Assembly: GCA_905235765.1 (NCBI GenBank)
Contig: CAJOMM010000034.1
Coordinates: 1 to 14,325 of the forward strand
From: an uncultured Clostridia bacterium
GTDB taxonomy: Bacteria > Bacillota > Clostridia > Christensenellales > Borkfalkiaceae
DNA length: 14,325 nucleotides
Direction of reading: 5' to 3'
This document shows positions 7,885 to 14,322 of the stretch, in pieces. The notes under the pieces were generated by a model, which saw only the letters and a list, made by a program, of their open reading frames with translations, was not told the origin of the DNA and did not search any database. Positions within the stretch are counted from its first letter, which is position 1; each line of letters begins with the position of its first letter. The position numbers were made by a program, and so were the translations under genes.

Positions 7885-9984
7885 ATGAAAAGTAATGAAT
7901 TATCTGAAAATTTCGGCTGTATGTTGTTTAACGACAAAGTTATGAAAGAACGGCTTGACGAAGAAACCTACGCCGCCGTTCGCCGCGCTATGACAGACGG
8001 ACAGCATTTATCTAACGAGGCGGCAAAAAAAGTTGCCGACGCTATGAAAAAATGGGCGATAGAAAAAGGCGCGACGCATTTTACGCATTGGTTTCAGCCG
8101 ATGACGGGCATAACCGCCGAAAAACACGATTGTTTTGCGGAAACCGATAAAAACGGCAACGTGATAATGAAGTTTTCCGAGAAGTCCTTGGTCAAAGGCG
8201 AGTCGGACGCGTCAAGTTTTCCGTCGGGGGGGCTACGCGCCACTTTCGAGGCGCGCGGTTATACCGCATGGGATCCTACTTCCTACGCCTTTATAAAAGA
8301 CGGAAGTTTGCATATTCCGACGGCGTTTTGTTCTTACGACGGTTCGGCGCTCGATAAAAAGACTCCGCTGTTGCGCTCTATGGACGCGATTTCAAAACAG
8401 GCGGTAAGAGTTCTGAAACTTTTGGGGAAAACCAAAGTAAAAAAAGTCGTGCCGAACGTGGGCGCGGAACAGGAATATTTTCTTATAGATAAAAGCGTTT
8501 ACGAAAAGCGTCGCGACCTTATTCATTGCGGCAGAACGCTTTTCGGCGCTCGTCCGGCGAAAGGTCAGGAACTCGAAGACCATTATTACGGCGCTATTAA
8601 GTCCAGAGTTTCGGATTTTATGAAAGACGTGGACGAAGAATTGTGGAAACTCGGCGTTTGCGCCAAGACGAAACACAACGAAGTCGCTCCTTCGCAGCAC
8701 GAACTCGCTTGTTTTTATTCGCAGGTAAATCTTGCGACCGATCAGAATCAACTCACGATGGAAATATTGAAAAGCGTTGCCAATCGCCACGAAATGGTGT
8801 GTCTGCTTCACGAAAAGCCTTTCGCCACGGTGAACGGCAGCGGCAAGCACAACAACTGGTCGTTATCCACCGATACGGGCGAAAATCTTTTCGATCCCGG
8901 CGACGCGCCCGGCGAAAACAAGCAATTTATATTATTTCTCCTTGCGGTAATAAAAGCCGTGGACGAATATCAGGACCTTTTAAGGATATCCGTTGCTTCT
9001 GCCGCTAACGACCACCGTCTCGGCGGAAACGAAGCGCCTCCGGCAATAATTTCCGTTTATCTCGGCGAAGACCTTGAAGCTCTTTTGAACGCTTTGGCAA
9101 ACGGCAACGTATACGTCGCCGGAGAGAAGAAACAGTTAGAAATAGGCGTTTCCGCGCTTCCGTGCATACAAAAGGATTCTACCGACAGAAACAGGACTTC
9201 TCCTTTTGCGTTTACGGGCAACAAGTTTGAGTTCAGGATGGTTGGGTCGTCGGAAAATATCGCATGCCCCAATTTTATACTCAATACCGTCGTTGCGGAA
9301 GAACTTAAACAGTTTGCCGACGAACTTGAAAATGCGTCCGATTTTAACGCGGCGTTTTCGGATATAGTGAAAAAGACGCTTAAAGACCACGGTCGCATAA
9401 TATTTTCCGGCAACAATTATTCCGAAGAGTGGGAAAAAGAAGCGGAAAGGCGCGGACTGTCCAATTTCAGAACTACGGTTGACGCGCTTCCGCATTACGT
9501 CGACGAGAAAAACATAAAACTGTTTGAAAGCCACGGGGTGTTAACGGAAAGCGAGATGCGTTCCAGGATGGATATTCTTTTGGATAATTACGCAAATATC
9601 GTTCATATAGAATCGCTTACCGCTCTCGATATGGCAAGGCAGGAGATAGTTCCGGCGATAATAGGTTACGAAGGTTTCCTTTTAAATACGCTTAATTCCA
9701 AAAAGCGTTGCGGCGTAAAAAAATTCGGGCTGGAGAAGAAAACTTTAGACAGAATTTCCGAACTCGCAGAAGATTTTTCGGAAAAAGTTGACGCTATCGC
9801 GACCCATTTGGACGAATTTCCGAAGTCGGCGGAATCCAAGGTCAGGGCGGAGTATTGTAAGTCCGTTTTGTTAAAAGACATGGAGGAGATAAGGGCGTGC
9901 GCTGACGGAGCGGAACTTATTCTCGGCAAAAATTTCAGTCCTTTCCCCACCTATGCGGACATTTTGTACAGCGTAAAATATTAA
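7885..9984 (+). CDS. glnN: Glutamine synthetase type III (GlnN)
   Basis: Cytoplasmic enzyme that makes glutamine from glutamate, ammonia and ATP; the type III form is a large dodecameric variant found in Bacteroidetes, cyanobacteria and many Clostridia. At 699 aa from ATG 7885 the length is typical. Hallmarks are KGESDASSFPSGGLRATFEA (from Lys104), NVGAEQEYFLID (191-202), NEVAPSQHE, the ATP/glutamate-site block GKHNNWSLST (from Gly320), and NDHRLGGNEAPPAI. ATG 7885 was chosen because GGAGA (7874-7878) lies 6 bases before it and FxENFGCMLFNDKVM is the usual family opening. An in-frame ATG at 7852 sits in the loop of the preceding hairpin and has no ribosome site. No nitrogen regulator gene is adjacent. 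The gene converges on a small minus-strand gene. Confidence 0.97.
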   Translation: MKSNELSENFGCMLFNDKVMKERLDEETYAAVRRAMTDGQHLSNEAAKKVADAMKKWAIEKGATHFTHWFQPMTGITAEKHDCFAETDKNGNVIMKFSEKSLVKGESDASSFPSGGLRATFEARGYTAWDPTSYAFIKDGSLHIPTAFCSYDGSALDKKTPLLRSMDAISKQAVRVLKLLGKTKVKKVVPNVGAEQEYFLIDKSVYEKRRDLIHCGRTLFGARPAKGQELEDHYYGAIKSRVSDFMKDVDEELWKLGVCAKTKHNEVAPSQHELACFYSQVNLATDQNQLTMEILKSVANRHEMVCLLHEKPFATVNGSGKHNNWSLSTDTGENLFDPGDAPGENKQFILFLLAVIKAVDEYQDLLRISVASAANDHRLGGNEAPPAIISVYLGEDLEALLNALANGNVYVAGEKKQLEIGVSALPCIQKDSTDRNRTSPFAFTGNKFEFRMVGSSENIACPNFILNTVVAEELKQFADELENASDFNAAFSDIVKKTLKDHGRIIFSGNNYSEEWEKEAERRGLSNFRTTVDALPHYVDEKNIKLFESHGVLTESEMRSRMDILLDNYANIVHIESLTALDMARQEIVPAIIGYEGFLLNTLNSKKRCGVKKFGLEKKTLDRISELAEDFSEKVDAIATHLDEFPKSAESKVRAEYCKSVLLKDMEEIRACADGAELILGKNFSPFPTYADILYSVKY

Positions 9985-10014
9985 AGCTTTGAAAATTTTT
10001 ATAAACAAGAATAA

Positions 10015-10042
10015 TGGCGGCGCGGAAAATTCCGCGCCGCCA
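10015..10042. terminator. GC-rich hairpin between convergent genes
   Basis: The left arm TGGCGGCGCGGAA (10015-10027) is fully complementary to the right arm TTCCGCGCCGCCA (10030-10042), with a practical loop of 4-6 A/T bases. It lies 30 bases after the glnN stop and directly abuts the stop codon of the minus-strand 84-aa gene, so it probably ends both transcripts. The flank is A/T-rich, but no clean T-run follows on either strand. Confidence 0.7.
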
Positions 10043-10297
10043 CTATATCCTTAGAACTTCGTCTTTACGGTTTTGACTCGTTTGTTTTACTCTTTTCACG
10101 AATTCGTCGTGAGAACGCATGGTCGAAAGCATGGTGTTTTGCAGAGGCGCGCTTTTAGCGCGCAGTTCGGCTGAGGTCGTCTCGGGACTTTTTTGAACGT
10201 TTTTATCAGGGCTTTCCTTCCCGTTTTCGGGAGTTTCCGCCTTTTTGAGAACGCCAGACAGAGCGTTGATAATATTAAAAATGCCGAATTTGTCCAT
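10043..10297 (-). CDS. Small protein of unknown function (84 aa)
   Basis: I do not recognise this family. The short N-terminal stretch MDKFGIFNIINALSGVLKK looks like an amphipathic or mildly hydrophobic helix. A Pro/Lys/Glu/Ser-rich, probably disordered middle follows (about 20-50), and then a charged C-terminal part, MRSHDEFVKRVKQTSQNRKDEVLRI. There is no signal peptide, Cys pair or clear enzyme motif. It is called as a gene because a strong GGAGG (minus strand, 10308-10304) sits 6 bases before the ATG, the frame ends exactly at a terminator-like hairpin, and no competing gene lies on the other strand. It is divergent from the lipoprotein gene across a 142-base gap. I see no convincing promoter of its own: TTGCAA (minus, 10351-10346) is followed at 17 bases by the poor -10 TATTCG. 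Confidence 0.72.
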   Translation of the reverse strand: MDKFGIFNIINALSGVLKKAETPENGKESPDKNVQKSPETTSAELRAKSAPLQNTMLSTMRSHDEFVKRVKQTSQNRKDEVLRI

Positions 10298-10345
10298 TTT
10301 AAGCCTCCGCTTATTTAAAAAACGAATAAAAAAACCTTAAAATAA

Positions 10346-10374
10346 TTGCAAAAGTATTGAAATTAGGATATAAT
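10346..10374 (+). promoter_or_regulatory. Promoter for the lipoprotein gene
   Basis: TTGCAA (10346-10351), a 17-base spacer, and a perfect TATAAT (10369-10374). A second overlapping set, TTGAAA (10357-10362), 16 bases, TATACT (10379-10384), could give an alternative start. A further TATACT lies at 10387-10392. With the first set the leader would be about 60 bases of very A/T-rich sequence. Confidence 0.75.
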
Positions 10375-10439
10375 GTATTATACTTGTATACTATATATAT
10401 TCGGTGAACTTCAAAATGTTTACCGTAGTAGGTGTTTAT

Positions 10440-12299
10440 ATGAAAAAATTAGGCAAATATTTGTTGGCTTTATTGCTTGCGGCGGCAACCTGTTTTGGTT
10501 TCGCCTGCGGTTCCGGTAGCGGTTGGCGTGGCACAGGCGTTACCGATAACAGCGCCGTTTCCACGGAAACGCTGGGAGGATTCGTCGCGGAGACGGAAAA
10601 TTACGTTTATTTTATAAACGGCGTCGGCGTGTACTCGGACGATAATTCCTTCGGCACGCCCGTTAAAGGGGCGCTTGCCGCAATCAAAAAATCAGACTTA
10701 AACAATCCTTCCGCCGCGGTGATTACCGTTCCGGAACTCTTCACGGCGCAGGATTACGATTCAGGATTATATATCGCGAACGAAAACGGAGTCGATTACG
10801 TTTATTACGGCACCCCTAATAAGAATAAGACCTCGTCGGGTAGCACGGCTTATTCCGAAATGGCTTTCACCAAAACTTCGTTAGACGGTAAAACCACCAA
10901 AAAACTTTTCACGGTTTCCTCTCACTCCGTCGATTACAGAATAGCGGAAAAGGACGGCGTCGTATATATCTTTTATTACGATACTTCGGACGGCGCGTTG
11001 AAGGTTTACAATTCTTCAAATAAAACCACCGAGGTTATCGCCAAAACGGACGAAACCACTAACGAAATGAAAAACGGCGAATATCTTTCCTTATCCTCTT
11101 ACGAGTTCGCAAACGTAGGTAACGACGTCGTTGTTTATTACGTTATGACCATATATAACGAAGCGTATTATGAAGAAAAGGCGGCAAAGGACGGATATAC
11201 TCGCAGTACCGCCGCTTATAACTATTTGTATTCTTACGCGGCAGGCACCGGCGAAAAGTTGGAAAAAGACGGCAAAGAAGACGGACTTACTTACGATTTT
11301 TATTCGGTAGTCGGCGACTATCTGTTCTATACTGAGACCGACGAAAGTTCCAATGAGGAAACTTTCGGCGCAAAGATGACGGACCTTGCAGGCAGCCGCA
11401 AAATCGTCAAAACCGAAAACATCAAAGACGATATGATAATAGCTTCTTTAGACGAAGTTTATTTCTACGATTCGTCCGCCTCTGCTATCGTTAAAACCAC
11501 GCTTACCGAGGACGATTTTTCAATAAGGACTTACGTTGCCGGTGTTTCCGACGTTTCCGATCTCTATTTCCTCGACGGGGAAGATTTTTATTACAGAGCT
11601 TCCGATTCGTATATAAAGAGAATAGCGAAAGGAGACGGTAAAGAGGACGTTGTAATCGTTTCCGGCACCGCCGCAAAATCTTCCTGGTATGCGCCCGAAA
11701 GAGTGGTTGTGGGAGAAAAGACGTATTTGTTTTATTGCGACGGATCTGACAGCGGTATGAATTATATACGTTATATAGATCTCGGCAGCGACGTTATCAG
11801 CGATGACGACGGAAATCGTATCGAAGGCACGGAATTTATAAGCGTTATGACGAACGCCGAAAAGGCGGAATTGCTCGGCAGTGAAATTTCCGCAATCTCT
11901 TCGCCTTTGGAACTTGAAGAAAAAGAAGGCGTTCTTTATTCGGCAGAGGTCGAAAAATTGAGAGCGAAATACGACGCTGCGGACAGTTCGGTTAAGGCGC
12001 TGGTTACCGAAAGCGATTTGAGCGTTCTTGAAAATGCGGAAGAAGGCGTGAAACTTGCAAACCTCTTCAGCAAACTCGAAGGAGCGAAAAAAGGATTTGC
12101 GAATATGTCCGCCGATGAAAAGCAGGCGTTTAAGACGGAATATAAAACCGCTTACGACGCGGCTTCCGAAAAGGTGAGTGCGTTAAAGGCGGTATCTGCG
12201 GATCGTTATAAGGCGGCGGCAAGTTACGTAGAAAAGAACTACAATTATTATTATCAGGAAGCGGTAAAGATATTTACAGAGACGGTAGCGGAAGACTGA
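10440..12299 (+). CDS. Predicted lipoprotein with propeller-like repeats and helical C-terminus
   Basis: Function unknown; predicted to be exported and anchored on the outer face of the membrane. MKKLGKYLLALLLAAATCFGFACGSG has a basic start, a hydrophobic core and a Cys at position 23 followed by a Gly/Ser linker. The lipobox (GFA before Cys) is atypical. Residues about 40-450 contain recurring short Tyr/Phe- and Asp-rich beta units (YVYFINGVGVY, GVVYIFYYDTSDG, DYLFYTETD, EVYFYDSS, DLYFLDGEDFYYR, KTYLFYCDG). These resemble the DUF5050-type beta-propeller lipoproteins of Clostridia, though I cannot prove that relation. Residues about 470-619 are Ala/Glu/Lys-rich and helical (KYDAADSSVKALVTESDL resembles FIVAR-type spacers). 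ATG 10440 was chosen over the upstream GTG 10404 because AGGTG (10430-10434) is 5 bases before it and it starts the signal peptide. The 619-aa product has no paralogue in the window. Confidence 0.8.
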   Translation: MKKLGKYLLALLLAAATCFGFACGSGSGWRGTGVTDNSAVSTETLGGFVAETENYVYFINGVGVYSDDNSFGTPVKGALAAIKKSDLNNPSAAVITVPELFTAQDYDSGLYIANENGVDYVYYGTPNKNKTSSGSTAYSEMAFTKTSLDGKTTKKLFTVSSHSVDYRIAEKDGVVYIFYYDTSDGALKVYNSSNKTTEVIAKTDETTNEMKNGEYLSLSSYEFANVGNDVVVYYVMTIYNEAYYEEKAAKDGYTRSTAAYNYLYSYAAGTGEKLEKDGKEDGLTYDFYSVVGDYLFYTETDESSNEETFGAKMTDLAGSRKIVKTENIKDDMIIASLDEVYFYDSSASAIVKTTLTEDDFSIRTYVAGVSDVSDLYFLDGEDFYYRASDSYIKRIAKGDGKEDVVIVSGTAAKSSWYAPERVVVGEKTYLFYCDGSDSGMNYIRYIDLGSDVISDDDGNRIEGTEFISVMTNAEKAELLGSEISAISSPLELEEKEGVLYSAEVEKLRAKYDAADSSVKALVTESDLSVLENAEEGVKLANLFSKLEGAKKGFANMSADEKQAFKTEYKTAYDAASEKVSALKAVSADRYKAAASYVEKNYNYYYQEAVKIFTETVAED

Positions 12300-12398
12300 T
12301 AAATACAGTATAAACGGGGGGCAGAAAAACTCCTCGCCGCAAATTATTTATATCCCAAAAATTATCGGCTGAACGATAAATTTAAAATAGCGTTTGTA

Positions 12399-12438
12399 AA
12401 AAGCCGCAAAATCTGAAATTTCAGATTTTGCGGCTTTT
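12399..12438. terminator. Bidirectional terminator, 40-bp perfect palindrome
   Basis: Every base from 12399 to 12418 pairs with 12419 to 12438 (stem core GCCGCAAAATCTGA). T-runs close the arm on both strands (TTTT on plus; five T on minus, into 12397). It lies 99 bases after the lipoprotein gene and 17 bases past the end of the minus-strand Veg-like gene, so it suits both convergent units. The stretch 12300-12398 contains only a weak 6-bp hairpin (TTATCG/CGATAA near 12362-12379) and no gene that I can see. Confidence 0.85.
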
Positions 12439-12455
12439 AAGTTAGCTGACGAATT

Positions 12456-12713
12456 TTATTGCATATTTATAGATTTTGTTTCTTTAAGTTTTACTTTTCC
12501 GCATAAATATTCCGAATAAGAGTAAGAAGTTTTCCCCTTGAAAGATTTATCGAACGGTAAAACCGTGAACAGCGCCGGATAAACTCCGCTTAGAATACCC
12601 AAAAAACTCACGACTTTGTTTCGTCCGAGGTTCAGAGTAACTTCTACGGGCTTTTCTTTTAAGGAATTTATGCGTTCTTTTGCGTTTGGCAGATTATCGG
12701 AAATTTTTATCAT
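12456..12713 (-). CDS. Veg-family protein (DUF1021-like)
   Basis: Short protein (85 aa) whose layout matches the Veg family of Firmicutes, in which B. subtilis Veg (86 aa) has been linked to biofilm matrix gene expression. The match is the central block LNLGRNKVVSFLGILSGVYPALFTV followed by the SYSYSEYL segment and KVKL. In typical Veg proteins the order is KANxGRKK...GVLxETYPSVFVV...VSYSYxDVLT...VEL. This copy has lost several of the usual Arg/Lys residues and is divergent. It lacks a signal peptide and membrane segments. The gene lies 60 bases downstream of the acidic zinc-ribbon gene and may share its transcript. The ribosome site is poor: TTTTAGT precedes the ATG, and the only G-rich stretch (GTGGGA) is inside the arm of a hairpin (12724-12762). 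Biochemical role unknown. Confidence 0.72.
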   Translation of the reverse strand: MIKISDNLPNAKERINSLKEKPVEVTLNLGRNKVVSFLGILSGVYPALFTVLPFDKSFKGKTSYSYSEYLCGKVKLKETKSINMQ

Positions 12714-12723
12714 ACTAAAATTT

Positions 12724-12762
12724 TTCCCACGGAAGCGGTTTTTTATACCTTATCCGTGGGAA
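12724..12762 (-). other. Hairpin between the zinc-ribbon gene and the Veg-like gene
   Basis: On the minus strand, TTCCCACGGA pairs perfectly with TCCGTGGGAA across a 19-base loop. The 3' arm ends 10 bases before the Veg-like ATG and contains the only G-rich stretch that could bind the ribosome. The minus-strand tail AAATTTT is a poor U-tract; on the plus strand six T follow, so it could also stop antisense read-through. A terminator, attenuator or translation-control element are all possible. Confidence 0.5.
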
Positions 12763-12773
12763 TTTTTTCAGTC

Positions 12774-13283
12774 TTATAAATCTTCGTCTTCTTCGTCTTC
12801 TTCGCTCTCTTCGTCTTCCTCATCCTCTTCGGTGAAATCCGATTCGTCAAAGTCCGGAATCTCGAAGTCGTCGTCGATATCGTTTATGGGCGGAGTTTCT
12901 TCCTCTTCTTCCTCTTCGTCGTCAAAAAGTTCGTCCCCCTCTTCCTCGGCGAGTTTATTTAAGGACAGCATCTCTTCGCTTTCTTCCTCTTCTTCTTCGG
13001 CGTCGTCGATATATTCTTTCCAAGAATCGTCTTCTTCTTCGTTTCGACTCTCGTTTCTTTCAAGGTCTTTAAGACACTCGGCGCAAAAAGATTCGCCTTG
13101 CTTTATATAATTGTGGTGACAACGAGGGCAGAGATCCAACGCTTCCGTTTCGTCGTCCTCTTCGTCTACTGCAAATACGAGCTGAGGTCCTTTTTTAAGT
13201 TCCGCCTTGCAAACGTCGCAATATTCTTCGCCTTCCAACATATAATTGAGGTCGCATCTGGGACATTTTACGTATTTAGGCAT
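12774..13283 (-). CDS. Tandem zinc-ribbon protein with long acidic tail
   Basis: Function unknown. The first 70 residues hold two copies of the same zinc-binding unit: Cys7-x2-Cys10 ... Cys22-x2-Cys25 and Cys52-x2-Cys55 ... Cys67-x2-Cys70. Both read CPRCxxNYxxxGExxCxxC with identical 11-residue gaps, a clear internal duplication. From about residue 83 to 169 the chain is dominated by Asp and Glu with runs of up to seven acidic residues, so it is probably disordered and strongly negative. There is no signal peptide. The start is secure: AAGGAGA (minus, 13294-13288) is 4 bases before the ATG and a good promoter lies 38 bases upstream. Such a protein could bind a basic or nucleic-acid-binding partner, or zinc, but that is inference. 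It lies between spo0A and the Veg-like gene on the same strand. Confidence 0.85.
   Translation of the reverse strand: MPKYVKCPRCDLNYMLEGEEYCDVCKAELKKGPQLVFAVDEEDDETEALDLCPRCHHNYIKQGESFCAECLKDLERNESRNEEEDDSWKEYIDDAEEEEEESEEMLSLNKLAEEEGDELFDDEEEEEEETPPINDIDDDFEIPDFDESDFTEEDEEDEESEEDEEDEDL
12780..13050 (-). repeat. Low-complexity GAA/GAG/GAC-rich tract coding for the acidic tail
   Basis: The plus strand is a near-continuous pyrimidine-rich series of TCTTC and CTCTTC units. The densest parts are 12780-12829, 12897-12930 and 12973-13001; the minus strand is correspondingly purine-rich. Such tracts can slip during replication and change the length of the encoded tail. The frame is unbroken here. 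Confidence 0.7.
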
Positions 13284-13320
13284 AGCGTCTCCTTAAACAG
13301 TTATATTCTTTTGTGATAGT

Positions 13321-13349
13321 ATTATATCTATATGCAAATAATTTGTAAA
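13321..13349 (-). promoter_or_regulatory. Promoter for the zinc-ribbon gene
   Basis: On the minus strand TTTACA (13349-13344), a 17-base spacer and a perfect TATAAT (13326-13321). Transcription should start near 13314, giving a leader of about 30 bases with AAGGAGA before the ATG. It lies downstream of the spo0A terminator, so this unit can be expressed separately from spo0A. Confidence 0.75.
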
Positions 13350-13405
13350 CTGTTTTTAAGGCAATTTTTAAAATTTTTTCGCTTTTTTTAGTGTTTTTCC
13401 CTCAA

Positions 13406-13436
13406 TTAAAAACTCCGCGCAAAATTTTGCGCGGAG
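13406..13436 (-). terminator. Intrinsic terminator of spo0A
   Basis: A perfect 24-bp palindrome (13413-13436; stem CTCCGCGC plus an AAAATTTT centre) is followed on the minus strand by GTTTTTAATT-type sequence with five T (13412-13408). It starts 22 bases after the spo0A stop. On the plus strand a T-run lies a few bases beyond the stem (13443-13447), so it may also work in the other direction. Confidence 0.85.
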
Positions 13437-13458
13437 GAATTCTTTTTAATGAGCCTCT

Positions 13459-14229
13459 TTAAGTGGCGTTCGCGCCTTCTAATAACATTTTATCCGCTAT
13501 AAGCGCAATAAATTCTCCGTTGGTTGGTTTTTCCGTCCCCACGTACGCGCGCACGCCTAATATATTGTTTATATTCTCAATCCTCCCTCTGTTCCAGGCA
13601 ACCTCGATAGCATGCCTTATCGCCCTCTCGACCTTAGAAGGCGTCGTATTGTATTTTTCTCCTATCATCGGGTAAAGCTGTTTGGTGATATTGTTGATAA
13701 CGTTTGGATCTTCCACAGCCATCTTAACGCCTTCTCGCAAAAACGCATAACCCTTTATGTGCGGCGGTATACCCACGTTTATAAATATTTTGCTTATTTT
13801 TTCCTCGAGCGTAACTCTATGCAGTTCGTAAGAATCCGAAACCCGTTTATTTTGTTCTTTGTTGCGTAAATTTATTATTACGTCTTTTAAGGCGCTCGCG
13901 CTCAAAGGCTTTGCTATAAAATAGTCGGCGCCGGCGGACACGCTGCTCTTTACGGCGTCTTCGCTGCAAAGCGAGGACAGAACGACTATTTTTACGTTCT
14001 TGTTCATTGACCTTACCTTGTCTATCACGCAAAGCCCGTCGTATCCTTTAAGCACCAACTCGGTTATCACTACGTCGGGTCTTTTTTCCGCAATGAGCGG
14101 TATCGCGGATATGGCGTCAGTAGTGTCGTATATCACTTCCAAATTGCTTTCGCTATTTATCGCCGCTTTAAGTTCTTCGCAAGATTCTGCCGTGTCCTGA
14201 AGTAAAAACACTTTAACCTTATCGTCCAT
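13459..14229 (-). CDS. spo0A: Spo0A homologue with altered receiver phosphorylation site
   Basis: Spo0A is the response regulator that, once phosphorylated, commits Firmicutes to sporulation and controls other stationary-phase genes. The C-terminal DNA-binding domain (about 138-256) is strongly conserved: NVGIPPHIKGYAFLREG (151-167), LYPMIGEKYNTTPSKVERA, the recognition segment VERAIRHAIEVAW (200-212) and KPTNGEFIALIADK. The receiver (1-122) keeps the fold signature PDVVITELVLKGYDGL, Ser85 at the Thr/Ser site and Lys107 in FIAKPL. Glu57 (codon GAG at 14061-14059) replaces the phosphorylated Asp, and Gln11-Asp12 replaces the acidic pair. The length (256 aa) is close to B. subtilis Spo0A. AAGGAG (minus, 14243-14238) is 8 bases before the ATG. 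It has its own promoter and terminator; spoIVB, its usual upstream neighbour, is not within the 96 bases visible upstream. Confidence 0.94.
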   Translation of the reverse strand: MDDKVKVFLLQDTAESCEELKAAINSESNLEVIYDTTDAISAIPLIAEKRPDVVITELVLKGYDGLCVIDKVRSMNKNVKIVVLSSLCSEDAVKSSVSAGADYFIAKPLSASALKDVIINLRNKEQNKRVSDSYELHRVTLEEKISKIFINVGIPPHIKGYAFLREGVKMAVEDPNVINNITKQLYPMIGEKYNTTPSKVERAIRHAIEVAWNRGRIENINNILGVRAYVGTEKPTNGEFIALIADKMLLEGANAT

Positions 14230-14260
14230 GAGTTTAACTCCTTAAATGTTTTACCAGTAG

Positions 14261-14289
14261 ATTGTAACACAAAATTTTGAACGTGTAAA
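14261..14289 (-). promoter_or_regulatory. Promoter for spo0A
   Basis: On the minus strand TTTACA (14289-14284), a 17-base spacer and TACAAT (14266-14261), with TGT just before the -10 (extended -10). The expected transcription start is near 14254, with a leader of about 25 bases carrying AAGGAG. The promoter is sigma-A-like; I do not see a typical sigma-H promoter. Confidence 0.75.
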
Positions 14290-14322
14290 CTAATTTTGTA
14301 CAAAATTATTTTGAATTTTGAA
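14270..14322. promoter_or_regulatory. Palindromes and repeated ATTTTGAA elements at the spo0A promoter
   Basis: A perfect 18-bp palindrome, TAATTTTGTACAAAATTA (14291-14308), lies immediately upstream of the spo0A -35. A 10-bp palindrome, CAAAATTTTG (14270-14279), lies in the promoter spacer. ATTTTGAA occurs three times on the plus strand, at 14274-14281, 14308-14315 and 14315-14322. This layout suits binding of a dimeric regulator or an AT-rich UP-type element. No sequence matching the B. subtilis 0A box (TGTCGAA) is present. Confidence 0.5.

Noticed and set aside
10323..10351. Minus-strand promoter TTGCAA/TATTCG for the 84-aa gene
   Set aside because: The -10 matches consensus at only three positions, so it is not listed as a promoter.
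10404..10439. GTG start adding 12 residues to the lipoprotein
   Set aside because: It would place non-signal residues before the MKK signal-peptide start and lacks a ribosome site; ATG 10440 has one.
12616..13110. Plus-strand frame encoding a poly-serine protein
   Set aside because: It is the mirror of the acidic-tail codons (GAA/GAG/GAC read as TCC/TCT/TCG). The minus strand has the zinc-ribbon motif, ribosome site and promoter.
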